Counted from the first letter of the stretch, positions 52,915-62,125 are shown. The stretch: 64,000 nucleotides of DNA from Kribbella pratensis (GCF_004366075.1 NZ_SODU01000002.1:1798758-1862757), one strand, 5' to 3'. Made by a program: numbers and translations. Notes: generated by a model from the letters alone, not told the origin.

Positions 52915-54402
52915 ATGAGCCAGCCAGCAGCCGCGCCGCCGGGCGGGTCCTCCGCGAACGGAGCCCCACCCGAGCCGCCGCCTGGGCAGAACCAGGATCA
53001 GTGGCGCTTCAAGGGCTGGGGACCGCAGGGCCCGGGGCAGTACCAAGGCCCGTACGCCGCCTACGCCGCGCGGATGGGCAACCAGGCCGGCCCGAGTGGT
53101 CCGCCGTACTCGTCCACGCCGCCGCGGCCGGCCGCGGAGCCGACTCGTCGGGCGTACCGGCGTACCGAAGGGCGCGTCGTCGCCGGTGTGGCCGGCGGGA
53201 TCGCGGACCACCTCGGCGTGTCGGACACCGTCGTACGGCTGGTGCTGATCGCGACCACGGTGTCCGGCGGCTTCGGCGTACTGATCTATGCGGCGCTGTG
53301 GTTCCTGATGCCGCTCGCGCCGGAAACCGTGCCGGATGCGCCTGGGCTGGCCGCGCACACACGTAAAGGGCTGCGCACCGACGAGCCGGCGCCGCCGGTC
53401 GCCGAGGCGAAGCAGCGGACGCGGGAGAAGAGTCGCGGGCAGCTGCCCGCGCTGGTAGCCATCGGCATCGGCCTGGTCCTGCTGCTGCAGGTCGCCGGGC
53501 TCGGCATCGCCGGGAAGCTGTTCTGGCCGCTGGTGTTCGCCGCGACCGGTCTGGCACTGATCTGGCGGCAGGCGGACGAGAGCCAGAAGGACAAGTGGAC
53601 GCGCGACGTCCGGGTCCCGATCCTCGGCCTGGTGCTCGGCAAGGGCGGCTGGAAGTCGCTGATCCGGATCGCCGTCGGCCTGGTCCTGCTCGGCACCGCG
53701 GTCACCTTGTTCCTGGTACAGAACGGCCGGCTCTCGATGGTCGGCGACGTACTGATCGCGCTGCTGCTCGCCGTGGTCGGGATCGGAGTCATCGCCGGGC
53801 CGTGGGTGCACCGGCTGACCCGCGACCTGAACGCCGAGCGCGCGGAGCGGGTGCGTTCGCAGGAACGCGCCGATATGGCCGCACACCTGCACGACTCGGT
53901 GCTGCAGACGCTGGCGCTGATCCAGAAGCAGGCCGAGGACCCGAAAGCGGTGGCCCGGCTGGCGCGCTCGCAGGAGCGCGAGCTGCGGTCCTGGCTGTAC
54001 GACGAGGAGCACGACGCCGACCAGACGATCGTCGGCGCCGCGAAGCAGGCGGCCGCCGAGGTCGAGGACTCGCACGGCGTACCGATCGAGGTGGTCACGG
54101 TCGGCGACTGCGACCTGACCGAGCCACTGGCGTCGATGGTCCGGGCCGCCCGGGAGTCGATGGTGAACGCGGCCAAGCACTCCGGCGCGGCGAAGATCGA
54201 CGTGTTCGTCGAGGTGGACGGCGACCGGGTGGAGATGTTCGTCCGCGACCGCGGCAAGGGCTTCGCCGTGGACGAGGTCCCGGACGACCGGCTCGGCTTG
54301 CGGCACAGTGTGATGGGCAGAATGGAACGGCACGGCGGACGCGCGACGGTGCGGTCCGATCCCGAGACAGGCACCGAAGTGCGACTGGAGATGGACAGAT
54401 GA
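52915..54402 (+). CDS. PspC-domain sensor histidine kinase
   Basis: 495 residues from ATG 52915; GTG 52900 is also possible. A Pro-rich N-terminus, then PspC (about 80-130: GRVVAGVAGGIADHLGVSDTVV), about four helices, HisKA_3 (ERADMAAHLHDSVLQTLALIQ) and HATPase_c (MVRAARESMVNAAKHSGA). Known: PspC kinases sense envelope stress in actinobacteria. Its stop overlaps the next gene by four bases. Divergent from the PspC protein above, so the three form one module. Confidence 0.93.
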   Translation: MSQPAAAPPGGSSANGAPPEPPPGQNQDQWRFKGWGPQGPGQYQGPYAAYAARMGNQAGPSGPPYSSTPPRPAAEPTRRAYRRTEGRVVAGVAGGIADHLGVSDTVVRLVLIATTVSGGFGVLIYAALWFLMPLAPETVPDAPGLAAHTRKGLRTDEPAPPVAEAKQRTREKSRGQLPALVAIGIGLVLLLQVAGLGIAGKLFWPLVFAATGLALIWRQADESQKDKWTRDVRVPILGLVLGKGGWKSLIRIAVGLVLLGTAVTLFLVQNGRLSMVGDVLIALLLAVVGIGVIAGPWVHRLTRDLNAERAERVRSQERADMAAHLHDSVLQTLALIQKQAEDPKAVARLARSQERELRSWLYDEEHDADQTIVGAAKQAAAEVEDSHGVPIEVVTVGDCDLTEPLASMVRAARESMVNAAKHSGAAKIDVFVEVDGDRVEMFVRDRGKGFAVDEVPDDRLGLRHSVMGRMERHGGRATVRSDPETGTEVRLEMDR

Positions 54403-55040
54403 GCAGCAGGCGCGTTGTCGTCATCGACGATCACGACATGTTCCGGGCCGGGGTACGCAGCGAGATCGGCAGCGCGGTCGACATCGTCGGGGAGGGGGCT
54501 GACGTCGACAGCGCGGTCAAGGCGATCGTCGGCACCGAGCCGGACGTCGTACTCCTCGACGTCCACCTGCCGGGCGGCGGTGGCACCGAGGTGATGAAGC
54601 AGGTGCACCAGCGGCACCCGGACATCAAGTTCCTCGCGCTGTCGGTGTCCGACGCCGCCGAGGACGTGATCGGCGTGATCCGGGCCGGCGCCCGCGGGTA
54701 CGTCACCAAGAACATCTCCGGCACCGAGCTCGTCGACGCGATCAACCGGGTCGCCGAGGGCGACGCGGTGTTCTCGCCGCGGCTGGCCGGCTTCGTGCTG
54801 GACGCCTTCTCCGGCGCGATCGACATCGCCTCGGTGGACGAGGACCTGGACCGGCTGTCACAGCGGGAGCGTGAGGTACTGCGGTTGATCGCGCGGGGCT
54901 ACGCCTACAAGGAGGTCGCCCGCGAACTCTTCATCTCGGTGAAGACGGTCGAGACCCACGTCTCCTCGGTCCTCCGCAAACTCCAACTCTCCAACCGCCA
55001 CGAACTAACCCGCTGGGCCACCGACCGCCGCCTCGTGTAA
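54399..55040 (+). CDS. NarL/LuxR-type response regulator
   Basis: 213 residues. The receiver has VIDDHDMFRAGVR and phosphoacceptor Asp about 54 (VVLLDVHLPG). The LuxR helix-turn-helix starts at LDRLSQREREVLRLIARGYAYKEVA (about 150). Cotranslated with the PspC kinase (ATGA overlap). Followed by a double hairpin (55057-55091), which probably ends the operon. Confidence 0.94.
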   Translation: MSSRRVVVIDDHDMFRAGVRSEIGSAVDIVGEGADVDSAVKAIVGTEPDVVLLDVHLPGGGGTEVMKQVHQRHPDIKFLALSVSDAAEDVIGVIRAGARGYVTKNISGTELVDAINRVAEGDAVFSPRLAGFVLDAFSGAIDIASVDEDLDRLSQREREVLRLIARGYAYKEVARELFISVKTVETHVSSVLRKLQLSNRHELTRWATDRRLV

Positions 55041-55056
55041 CCACCCCACGCTTTAG

Positions 55057-55091
55057 CGCGCGGCTACCGCGCGATTTCCGGCTACCGCCGG
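55057..55091. repeat. Double hairpin element (copy B)
   Basis: CGCGCGG-CTA-CCGCGCG then ATTT then CCGGC-TACC-GCCGG, both perfect. Same plan as 40272-40308. Sits 16 bp past the response regulator stop, so a terminator role is likely. Confidence 0.65.
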
Positions 55092-55149
55092 GGCGACGAC
55101 ACTGTGGTGCCACCCGTTCTACATCAGTTGGATGTGGGGGTCGCGATAA

Positions 55150-55638
55150 ATGGCCGAGGTTGTCTTGCCGCTTACCGTTCGCGATCTGACCGAAGCCGAC
55201 CTGCCCGCCTGCGGGTGGTACGGGACAGCGACGGATCTTGCGTACGTAGCCGAAGCGATCCAACGTGCTGGCCGCGGCGAGGTCGACTACTTGGCGGTCT
55301 GTCCACCTTCCGGTCTGCCAGTTGCGGTCGGTGGGGTCGACTACACCAAACCACCCGGCGCGGCGACTATCTGGCAACTGTCGGTCCAGGCGGAGCTGCG
55401 CTCGTGCGGGATCGGCTCAGTCCTGATCGGGGCGTTGGAGCAGCGAGCTCGAGACCGCGGACTCCGCTGGGTCGAGTTGGGCGTGGACGACAACAGCTCG
55501 CGGCCGCGCGGCTTGTACGAGCGGCTCGGCTACGTGGTGAGCGGCAACGAGATCGCCTCGTGGGACCAGGAGGCTGCAGACGGGTTCAAGCCCATTGCCG
55601 TTCAGTTCAGGGCGTGGGCGAGCTGTCGATCGCGGTAG
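55150..55638 (+). CDS. GNAT-family N-acetyltransferase
   Basis: 162 residues from ATG 55150. The acetyl-CoA site is QAELRSCGIGSVLIGALEQRARD (about 78-100, Q/RxxGxG/A form with RSCGIG), followed by VELGVDDNSSRPRGLYERLGYVV. Known: transfers acetyl from acetyl-CoA to an amine; substrate cannot be read. A strong inverted repeat directly after the stop (55639-55677) ends the transcript. Confidence 0.9.
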   Translation: MAEVVLPLTVRDLTEADLPACGWYGTATDLAYVAEAIQRAGRGEVDYLAVCPPSGLPVAVGGVDYTKPPGAATIWQLSVQAELRSCGIGSVLIGALEQRARDRGLRWVELGVDDNSSRPRGLYERLGYVVSGNEIASWDQEAADGFKPIAVQFRAWASCRSR

Positions 55639-55677
55639 TGGGAAAGAAATGGTCCGCATGTGCAAATTTGTTTCCCA
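55639..55677. terminator. Strong inverted repeat after the GNAT gene
   Basis: TGGGAAAGAAAT (55639-55650) pairs with ATTTGTTTCCCA (55666-55677) except for one G/G mismatch; the loop is 15 bases. T-rich in the second arm. Between convergent GNAT and YrdC-META genes, so probably a shared terminator. Confidence 0.75.
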
Positions 55678-55751
55678 ACCGGCCGGTGTGAGGCGTGGTT
55701 GGGGTTGCCCGGCGTGGCCACAGACGGATTGGTGGCCGCCGCGCATTCGGT

Positions 55752-57182
55752 CTACCCCGCTTTTAGGGCGAGGCCGGTGCCGGAGGGGGTCAGGAGGGTC
55801 AGTTGGTTGTGGTTGATGGTGTAGGTGACCGCGGGTCCGAGGGTGGTCAGGATTGTGGTCTGCAGCGCGGCGGATTCGGGTGTGCAGGGGTGGTCGGTGG
55901 TGGCGACGTCGCTGAAGTTCAGTTCGGTGTTGTTGCGGGTGAAGCTGCCGGAGAGTTCGTTGCACCCGGTCCAGCCGGTCAGGCGGTCGCGGTCGAAGCT
56001 GATCCACGCCGGCTCGGCGCGACCGTAGCCCTGGCGCAGATCGCCGTTGGTGATGGTGGCGACGACCTTCCACCTGATCCCGTCGAGCGGGAAGTCCGGT
56101 TCGGCGATCTTCCGGTCCAGCAAGGTGATCGTCGTACCGCCTGAGGCGAGGGTGAGCTCGTCGCCGTTCAACTGCCAGGAGGGTTTGCTCGTCAGGAACG
56201 TCTTGAACCATTCCTCCTGGTCCCGAAGCGGCGGTTGGCAGCCCACCTGGGTGCCGCCGAGTCCGGGGACAGACAGGCTCCCGTGGGTCAGCAGCTCGCC
56301 GGCCCCGACGGCGGCGCCCAGGCTGTTGCACCCGACGTACGCTCTCACGCTGTCCAACACCCGCGGCCCCTCCTCGTTCTTGTTCGGCTGTCGCGCGAAC
56401 TGGAGCCGGATACGCGTCTTCGGCAGCAGTTGTTTGGCTTCGCCGTCCTCAACCACCGCGGTCGACAGATAGGTCTTGCCCAGCGGCATCCTGATCGATC
56501 CGTCCAGTACGCCGATCGCGGATCTGAACTCACGCAGTCGGTCCAGGAGTACGTCGGCTCCACCGGCCTCTTGGTCCTGGACCCCTGATCGATGCACGGA
56601 CATCCGACCGTCCGGCTCTACCCGGATGATCGTGCTGACTCCGTAGGCGGCGGCCGGCGTACGTCGGTCGTCGGCGTCGATGATCACGGTGCCGGGCGGA
56701 AACTGCGCGCGGGCTTCGGCTGCCGAGGCGGCCGGTGCTTCGCCGGTTCGATTGGCGCTGCTTCCGTACAGGAAGGGAAAGCTCGTCCACAGGAATGGCA
56801 GCTCACCCCAGGCTCCGTCGAAGAACAGCACCCAGCCGTCCTTGATGGCCGGCGTCAGCCACTCGGGCATCGCCGGATCTGGCCGGATCGGCGCCAGGAC
56901 GGACATTCGCTCGGCGAGCGCGAAGTCGGCCGCGGCGAGGGTGTCGCTGCGCAGGTCGAGGTACCGGAACAGCTGATCGTGCGCGTCCTCCAAGTGGACC
57001 GAGATCCCGACCGGCTGGTCGACGGGACGACCTTTCAGGACATTCACGGCACGGGCGTCGCGGGCCACCACGCCGTACGTCATCGGACTGGGCCTGGTCA
57101 CGACGACAGCCCCGCCGCCACGCAGTACTTCGACCGCATGGATTTGCGCCCGATCAAACTCCGGCAGATCCATGATCGACAC
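55752..57182 (-). CDS. YrdC/Sua5-like domain fused to two META domains
   Basis: 476 residues. Residues 1-215 look like a Sua5/YciO/YrdC domain (TGVV-like YGVVARDARAVNVLKGRP at 36-53, QPVGIS, SSANRTGEAP at 141-150), the fold that makes threonylcarbamoyl-AMP or carbamoyl adenylates. Residues about 235-356 and 368-475 are two META (HslJ-like) domains with AYVGCNSLG...GTQVGCQ and LTGWTGCNELSGSF. No signal peptide, whereas META proteins are normally secreted or lipoproteins. I know no such fusion. YrdC signature residues are only partly kept, so activity is open. Confidence 0.85.
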   Translation of the reverse strand: MSIMDLPEFDRAQIHAVEVLRGGGAVVVTRPSPMTYGVVARDARAVNVLKGRPVDQPVGISVHLEDAHDQLFRYLDLRSDTLAAADFALAERMSVLAPIRPDPAMPEWLTPAIKDGWVLFFDGAWGELPFLWTSFPFLYGSSANRTGEAPAASAAEARAQFPPGTVIIDADDRRTPAAAYGVSTIIRVEPDGRMSVHRSGVQDQEAGGADVLLDRLREFRSAIGVLDGSIRMPLGKTYLSTAVVEDGEAKQLLPKTRIRLQFARQPNKNEEGPRVLDSVRAYVGCNSLGAAVGAGELLTHGSLSVPGLGGTQVGCQPPLRDQEEWFKTFLTSKPSWQLNGDELTLASGGTTITLLDRKIAEPDFPLDGIRWKVVATITNGDLRQGYGRAEPAWISFDRDRLTGWTGCNELSGSFTRNNTELNFSDVATTDHPCTPESAALQTTILTTLGPAVTYTINHNQLTLLTPSGTGLALKAG

Positions 57183-57236
57183 TCCCCAAGTATCAGCCGG
57201 GTGTGCGGTTCCACCTATGGGGCGGCTATGCCGATG

Positions 57237-57746
57237 TCAGGGCGTCGTCGCCGTCATTCCCACGATTCTGGGAGGCTCAAGGTGGCCCTCCGAGGCCAGG
57301 TGCGTGAAGAGAGCGCGGTTGTAGGTGTTCATCTCAGGCAGTTCGAGTGGGTCGTAGAACCTGAGGTCTGTGGTCTCGGGGCCCGAAAGGTCGAGGTGCC
57401 CCGACCGCGACTCGGCGCGGTAGGTCAGTGAGATCACCTGGCACTGGTCGCCGTTGGGGTAGACCAAGAAGCATTCCGGACCTGAACGTGCGGAGAGCAG
57501 GGTCAGCTGTCCAGCTACCAGGCCTGTTTCCTCACGAAGCTCTCGACGGGCGGCGTCTTCGAGTCGCTCGCCTGGTTCAACGGCGCCGCCGGGGATGCAC
57601 CACGTCTGGTCGTCGGAGCGCTGTTGGAGCAGGACTTGCTGCCGGTCATCCCAAACAAGCACACCGGCAGCCGCGACGACCAGTGGTTCCGTGCCGACCA
57701 GTGCTCTCATGCGCTCCAGGTAGGACTTTGTGCCGCCGTCAGCCAT
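57237..57746 (-). CDS. NUDIX hydrolase
   Basis: 169 residues from ATG 57746. The NUDIX box is [24 protein letters not shown] with all catalytic Glu residues (about 56-79). WCIPGG precedes it. Known: hydrolyses a nucleoside diphosphate linked to X, or an ADP-sugar or similar. The C-terminus LEPPRIVG suggests a MutT-like enzyme. The frame to 58079 overlaps the S18 gene and is not real. Confidence 0.93.
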   Translation of the reverse strand: MADGGTKSYLERMRALVGTEPLVVAAAGVLVWDDRQQVLLQQRSDDQTWCIPGGAVEPGERLEDAARRELREETGLVAGQLTLLSARSGPECFLVYPNGDQCQVISLTYRAESRSGHLDLSGPETTDLRFYDPLELPEMNTYNRALFTHLASEGHLEPPRIVGMTATTP

Positions 57747-57805
57747 GGTCGCAGGATAGGTGGGCGGGTCGATTGAGTCCTCTAGAGCTAGATCGCGTGG
57801 AGGGC

Positions 57806-58048
57806 TTACCGGCCGGAGGAGGTGTAGGGGAGGAGGGCCATTTCGCGGGCGTTCTTGATGGCTCGGGCTACCTGTTTCTGTTGCTGGACGGACAGGCCGG
57901 TGACTCGGCGGGAGCGGATTTTGCCGCGGTCGGAGATGAACTTGCGCAGCAGTGCGGTGTCCTTGTAGTCGATGAAGGTGATGCCGTCGCGGTCCAGTGG
58001 GTTCTGCTTCGGCTTGCGCGTGCCGGTCGGTGCCGGGCGTCGGGCCAT
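57806..58048 (-). CDS. rpsR: 30S ribosomal protein S18, cysteine-free paralog
   Basis: 80 residues. The core [44 protein letters not shown] is S18. The zinc-coordinating Cys residues of the usual form (CPFC-like and GNC) are replaced (NPLD, GLS), so it is the zinc-independent C-minus paralog. Known: actinobacteria switch to such paralogs under zinc shortage, under Zur control. A Zur-type palindrome lies 14 bp upstream of the AAGGAGG-bearing start. Confidence 0.95.
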   Translation of the reverse strand: MARRPAPTGTRKPKQNPLDRDGITFIDYKDTALLRKFISDRGKIRSRRVTGLSVQQQKQVARAIKNAREMALLPYTSSGR

Positions 58049-58062
58049 GACGGCCTCCTTTG

Positions 58063-58079
58063 TTGAATGTCGTTTTCAA
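58063..58079. promoter_or_regulatory. Zur-type operator in front of rpsR paralog
   Basis: TTGAATGTCGTTTTCAA: read on the minus strand TTGAAAACGACATTCAA, with TTGAA/TTCAA arms. It matches the TGAAAA-N-TTTTCA style of actinobacterial Zur boxes. Position just before the gene fits repression when zinc is present. Confidence 0.75.
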
Positions 58080-58184
58080 CTAGCGTAGCGCAGGGTCTCC
58101 ACGGTGGCGCGTTTCGGCCAGGGCATGGATTCGCCACTCCGTTCCTTCGGCCCGGGCTTGGCGGCTGTTATACCGTCGACTCTT

Positions 58185-59513
58185 ATGGAGCGGAATCTCA
58201 CAGCCGATCAGCTCGCGCTCTTCGAGAAGGAGTTCGCGTCGAACCCGCAGTACCGGGTGATGCAGAACGCCGTCACGCAGACGCCGGTCAACAGCATCGC
58301 CCTGGATCGCCAGGTCGTCACGTCGATGGACCACTCGGTGTCCCATCTGCTGGACGACTGGAAGGTCACCAATCAGAAGAAGAGCGGTCGGTGCTGGCTG
58401 TTCGCCGGGCTGAACCTGCTCCGCGTCGGCGCGGCCGAGAAGCTCGGGGTCAAGGACTTCGAGTTCTCCCAGAACTACCTGCTGTTCTGGGACAAGTTCG
58501 AGCGTTCGAACTTCTTCCTCGAGGCGATCATCGAGACCTCCGAGCGGGACGCCGACGACCGGACCGTCGCGCACCTGCTGTCGGACCCGATCGGTGACGG
58601 CGGCCAGTGGAACATGTTCGTCGCGCTGGTCCGCAAGCACGGCCTGGTGCCGAAGTCGGCGATGCCGGAGACCGAGAGCTCGTCCGCGACCGCGCAGCTC
58701 AACGATGCGCTCCGCAAGCTGCTTCGCCAGGGCGCGCGCGACTTGCGGGCGCTCGACACCGACGACGCCCGCCGCGACCGCAAGCGCGAGATCCTGACCA
58801 CCGTGCACCGGGTGCTGAGCATCCACCTCGGTACGCCGCCGCAGAAGTTCCTGTGGCAGTGGAAGGACAGCGACAAGGGCTTCCACCGTGACGGCTGGAC
58901 CACGCCGACCGAGTTCGCGGCGGCGTACGTGCAGCTGCCCGTCGACGAGTACGTCTGCCTCGTGCACGACCCGCGGGAGGCCAGCCCGGTCGGCCGGACC
59001 TTCACCGTCGACTTCCTCGGCAACGTCATCGATGCCCCGCCGGTGGTGTACCTGAACGTCGAGATCGACCTGATGAAGCAGCTCACCCAGGACGCGATCG
59101 TCGGCGGCGAGCCGGTCTGGTTCGGTTGCGACGTCGGCAAGCAGATGAACGCCGACCTCGGCTTCTGGGACGCCAAGCTGTACGACTACGGCGCCGTCTA
59201 CGACACCGAGTTCACGCTGGACAAGGCCGAGCGGCTGGTGCACCACGAGACGCTGATGACGCACGCGATGCTGTTCACCGGCGTCGACGTGGTCGACGGC
59301 AAGCCGCGCCGCTGGCGGGTCGAGAACAGCTGGGGTGACGAGAAGGCCGACAGCGGCTTCTGGACCATGAACGACTCGTGGTTCGGCGAGCACGTCTTCG
59401 AGGTCGCCGTACGCCGGTCCGCGCTGCCGGCCGACCTGCAGGCCCGCCTGGACGAGGCCCCGATCGTCCTCCCCGCCTGGGACCCGATGGGCGCCCTAGC
59501 CGATCAGGCCTAA
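58185..59513 (+). CDS. C1-family aminopeptidase C / bleomycin hydrolase
   Basis: 442 residues from ATG 58185. Catalytic Cys in KKSGRCWLFAGLN (about 67), His in THAMLFTGVD and Asn in VENSWGDEKADSG (C-H-N order). The C-terminus ends WDPMGALADQA, extending a little beyond the family. Known: a cytoplasmic hexameric peptidase that trims N-terminal residues and detoxifies bleomycin-type compounds. The frame to 58104 adds unlike residues. Convergent with the next gene (18-bp overlap). Confidence 0.96.
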   Translation: MERNLTADQLALFEKEFASNPQYRVMQNAVTQTPVNSIALDRQVVTSMDHSVSHLLDDWKVTNQKKSGRCWLFAGLNLLRVGAAEKLGVKDFEFSQNYLLFWDKFERSNFFLEAIIETSERDADDRTVAHLLSDPIGDGGQWNMFVALVRKHGLVPKSAMPETESSSATAQLNDALRKLLRQGARDLRALDTDDARRDRKREILTTVHRVLSIHLGTPPQKFLWQWKDSDKGFHRDGWTTPTEFAAAYVQLPVDEYVCLVHDPREASPVGRTFTVDFLGNVIDAPPVVYLNVEIDLMKQLTQDAIVGGEPVWFGCDVGKQMNADLGFWDAKLYDYGAVYDTEFTLDKAERLVHHETLMTHAMLFTGVDVVDGKPRRWRVENSWGDEKADSGFWTMNDSWFGEHVFEVAVRRSALPADLQARLDEAPIVLPAWDPMGALADQA

Positions 59514-60230
59514 TGCTTCAGCGGGGCGCTCGAGGGTCGGCAGGTGGCCGGCCCAGGGGAGGTGGATGCGTTCCGGGTTCGGTAGGCGTTCCGCCAGGTA
59601 GTCCGCGCTGTCGGTGAAGAACTTGAAGTCGTGCGCGCCGGTGATCAATCGCACCGGCGCGCCGATCTTCTCGGGCTCGACGGCGTACTCCTCGTTGTCC
59701 AGGTCGTCCCCGGCGGCGAGCTGCAGCTCGTACGCGCGCTTCTGCATCGCGCGGAGCAGTTCGCGGGCTTCGTCGTCGGCGTCCGGACCGATCCAGCGCC
59801 GTACGGTGAGGTCGGTCGCGCCGTCGACGTCGCCGGCCTCCAACAGCTTGTTCTCCTCGCCCCACAACGCCCGGAGCTCGTCGTCCGGCTCCACGTTGTC
59901 GGTCGGCGCACAGATCAGTACGAGACGGTCGAACCGCTCGGGCGCCCGGCTCGCGGCCTGCTGTACGACGTACCCGCCGTACGACGCACCGACCGCCGTC
60001 ACCGCACTGGACCCGACCGCGTCGAGTACCGCGAGCACGTCGCCCGCGTCGGAGTACTTGGCGCCGGCCTCCACCGGCGTCTCGCCGTACCCGCGCAGGT
60101 CCAGCGTGATCACTCGATGGTTCGACTTCAGCTCTTCCACCTGCCGGGCCCACATCCGGGCGTCGGCCACGCCGGCGTGCACGAGCAGCAGATCCGGGCC
60201 GTCCCCGGTCACGTCATAAGAAATCGTCAT
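59496..60230 (-). CDS. Alpha/beta-hydrolase
   Basis: 244 residues from ATG 60230. Nucleophile elbow VGASYGGYVVQQ (about 79-90), oxyanion LVHAGVADARMW, acid in ITGAHDFKFF, His in WAGHLPTLERP. Known: typical esterase/lactonase/haloperoxidase-like enzyme. No operon partner except the PIG-L gene 41 bp upstream, which may share its transcript. Confidence 0.9.
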   Translation of the reverse strand: MTISYDVTGDGPDLLLVHAGVADARMWARQVEELKSNHRVITLDLRGYGETPVEAGAKYSDAGDVLAVLDAVGSSAVTAVGASYGGYVVQQAASRAPERFDRLVLICAPTDNVEPDDELRALWGEENKLLEAGDVDGATDLTVRRWIGPDADDEARELLRAMQKRAYELQLAAGDDLDNEEYAVEPEKIGAPVRLITGAHDFKFFTDSADYLAERLPNPERIHLPWAGHLPTLERPAEALGLIG

Positions 60231-60271
60231 GGCTGCACCTTCCAGGTCGCACCTGCCCGCAGGCAAACTGA

Positions 60272-61000
60272 TTACAGGCGGACGACAGTGAACGACTCGG
60301 CGTAGTGGTTCGGCGGGAGGCCGGCTTCGGCGGCGACAGCGGCGAAGGTGGCGGTGATCCCCGTGCGAAGGCCGTCGGGGTCCCGGTGCTGGCTGGTGTG
60401 CGACAGGAGCGCGTCCAGCTTCTGGTCGAAGGTGTCGGTGACGTCCACGTAGTGGTTGATCTCCGGGTGGTCCATCATCCAGAGCTCGCCGACGTCCCAC
60501 GCCTCCTCGGCCAGGTCGGAGTACGCGTGGGGGTTGCCGGCCGCCGGATAGAACGCCCGGACAGCAGCCTCCGCCGCGGCCAGGTGGTCAGGGTGTGAGA
60601 CGTGGAGCCGGGACCACACGCGCTCGGGCGACTGAGTGAGCAGGCGCTGCGGGCGAACAGTCCGGATCACTCGGCTGATGTCGCGGACCAACGCCGACGT
60701 CGGCTCGACCGATCCGTCGACGTAGCCGAGGAAGTGCAGTTTCTGGACGCCGACGTGCTGCGCGGCGGTGGTCTGCTCGGCCCGTCGTACGGCGGGAATC
60801 TCGGCGCGGTCCCGATCCGGTTCGAAGCCACCGGCCTGCCCGTCGGTGACGATGCAGTAGTGCACCTCGATTCCGGCCTTGGTCCACAGTGCGACCGTGC
60901 CGGCGCCGCCGAAGTCGATGTCGTCCGGGTGCGCCATCACGACCAGCGCCCGCTCGATCTCGCTGTCCGGTCGCGGATTCGCCTCAGGAACACTCACCAT
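60272..61000 (-). CDS. PIG-L-family deacetylase (LmbE-like)
   Basis: 242 residues from ATG 61000; an in-frame ATG at 61030 is less likely. VVMAHPDDIDFGGAG (about 22-36) gives the zinc ligands (HPDD), with the third His in SHPDHLAAAEA. Known: zinc-dependent removal of N-acetyl groups from sugars such as GlcNAc-inositol in mycothiol biosynthesis (MshB/Mca). It lacks a clear Mca C-terminal. Divergent promoter to the class C hydrolase contains ACAGT-A-ACTGT (61004-61014). Confidence 0.93.
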   Translation of the reverse strand: MVSVPEANPRPDSEIERALVVMAHPDDIDFGGAGTVALWTKAGIEVHYCIVTDGQAGGFEPDRDRAEIPAVRRAEQTTAAQHVGVQKLHFLGYVDGSVEPTSALVRDISRVIRTVRPQRLLTQSPERVWSRLHVSHPDHLAAAEAAVRAFYPAAGNPHAYSDLAEEAWDVGELWMMDHPEINHYVDVTDTFDQKLDALLSHTSQHRDPDGLRTGITATFAAVAAEAGLPPNHYAESFTVVRL

Positions 61001-61003
61001 CAG

Positions 61004-61014
61004 ACAGTAACTGT
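61004..61014. promoter_or_regulatory. Short palindrome in the PIG-L/serine-hydrolase promoter
   Basis: ACAGT-A-ACTGT, perfect, centred in the 39-bp gap between two divergent starts. Could be an operator for both. Too short to assign. Confidence 0.4.
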
Positions 61015-61039
61015 TTGCCCAGGTGGGCACAGTGGACTC

Positions 61040-62125
61040 ATGGAGTTCGGCGGGGTCGGCGACCCCCAGGACGCCGGTTTCGACCCGGACCGTCTCGCGG
61101 AGGCGATCGGGCTGATCGAGGCACGTGGCGGGGTCGCGCAGTTGTGCGTCGTCCGGGACGGCCGGACGGTGGTCGACCGCTCCTTCGGGTGCTCACCGAA
61201 CGCGCTGTTCTGGCTCTTCTCCGCAAGCAAGCCGTACATCGCGATCGTGGTCCATCAACTCGTCGAATCCGGACGGCTGCATCTCGACGACGCGGTCGCG
61301 GCGTACTGGCCGGAGTTCGCGCGCAACGGCAAACGCGAGATCACCGTCCGCGAGGTCCTGCGGCACCGGTCCGGCCTGTCGAACGCGGGCTCGTACGTCG
61401 GAGAGCTCCGCGCGATGACCGACTGGGACCGCGCGCTGCGCCGGATCGAGGAGGCCAGACCGCGCTTTCCGATCGGGACCGTCGCGTACAGCCCACTGGC
61501 GTTCGGGTTCATCCTCGGCGAGGTCGTACGACGCTGCAGCGGGACGCCGTACGACGAGCTGGTACGTCGTAACGTCCTCGAGCCGCTCGGTGTCGCGGAC
61601 ACATACCTCGGCCTGCCCTACGAGCTCTGGGACCGGCATGTGCCGATCCGTGCGTCGGGTCCGCTCGGGCCGTTCATCCAGTCCGTCGTCAACCGCCGGA
61701 GTACGCGCGAGGCCCTCGTACCGGCTGCCGGGATCTCGACGACCGCGCGGGATCTGACGGTCTTCTACCAGGCCTTGCTGGACGGCCGTCTGCTCCGGCC
61801 GGAGACGCTCGCGGTCGCGCTCGAGCCGAGCAGCGAGGGCGAGTACGACCCGGTGGCGCGGGCGCCGGTCCGGTGGTCTCAGGGCTTCCAGCTCGGCGGA
61901 CCGCGGTGGATGGAGGGTGCCGTATCGTCCATGGGGTCCCTGAGCGGCAAACGGACGTTCGGCCACAACGGCAGCAACTGCTGTATCGGGTGGGCCGACC
62001 CGGATCGCAGGATCGCGTACGCGTACCTGACCAACCGGGTCGGCCGCCCGCAGCCCGACCTCCTCCACCACGCCGCCGTCGCCGACAAGGTCCTCGAAGC
62101 CGCCGACCAGACGGAACCTAGGTGA
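61040..62125 (+). CDS. Class C beta-lactamase-family serine hydrolase
   Basis: 361 residues from ATG 61040; the frame to 60602 covers the PIG-L gene and is not real. SxxK is WLFSASKPY (Ser about 64), the Tyr is in [11 protein letters not shown] (YxN position reads YSP) and the third motif is FGHNGSN (HxG). Known: the family includes esterases and D-aminopeptidases as well as lactamases. No signal peptide is visible, so a cytoplasmic esterase is more likely than resistance. Confidence 0.9.
   Translation: MEFGGVGDPQDAGFDPDRLAEAIGLIEARGGVAQLCVVRDGRTVVDRSFGCSPNALFWLFSASKPYIAIVVHQLVESGRLHLDDAVAAYWPEFARNGKREITVREVLRHRSGLSNAGSYVGELRAMTDWDRALRRIEEARPRFPIGTVAYSPLAFGFILGEVVRRCSGTPYDELVRRNVLEPLGVADTYLGLPYELWDRHVPIRASGPLGPFIQSVVNRRSTREALVPAAGISTTARDLTVFYQALLDGRLLRPETLAVALEPSSEGEYDPVARAPVRWSQGFQLGGPRWMEGAVSSMGSLSGKRTFGHNGSNCCIGWADPDRRIAYAYLTNRVGRPQPDLLHHAAVADKVLEAADQTEPR

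Noticed and set aside
61000-61030. Start of the PIG-L gene at 61030
   Set aside because: The extra ten residues (MPTWANSYCL) do not match the family and remove the promoter gap; ATG 61000 preferred.
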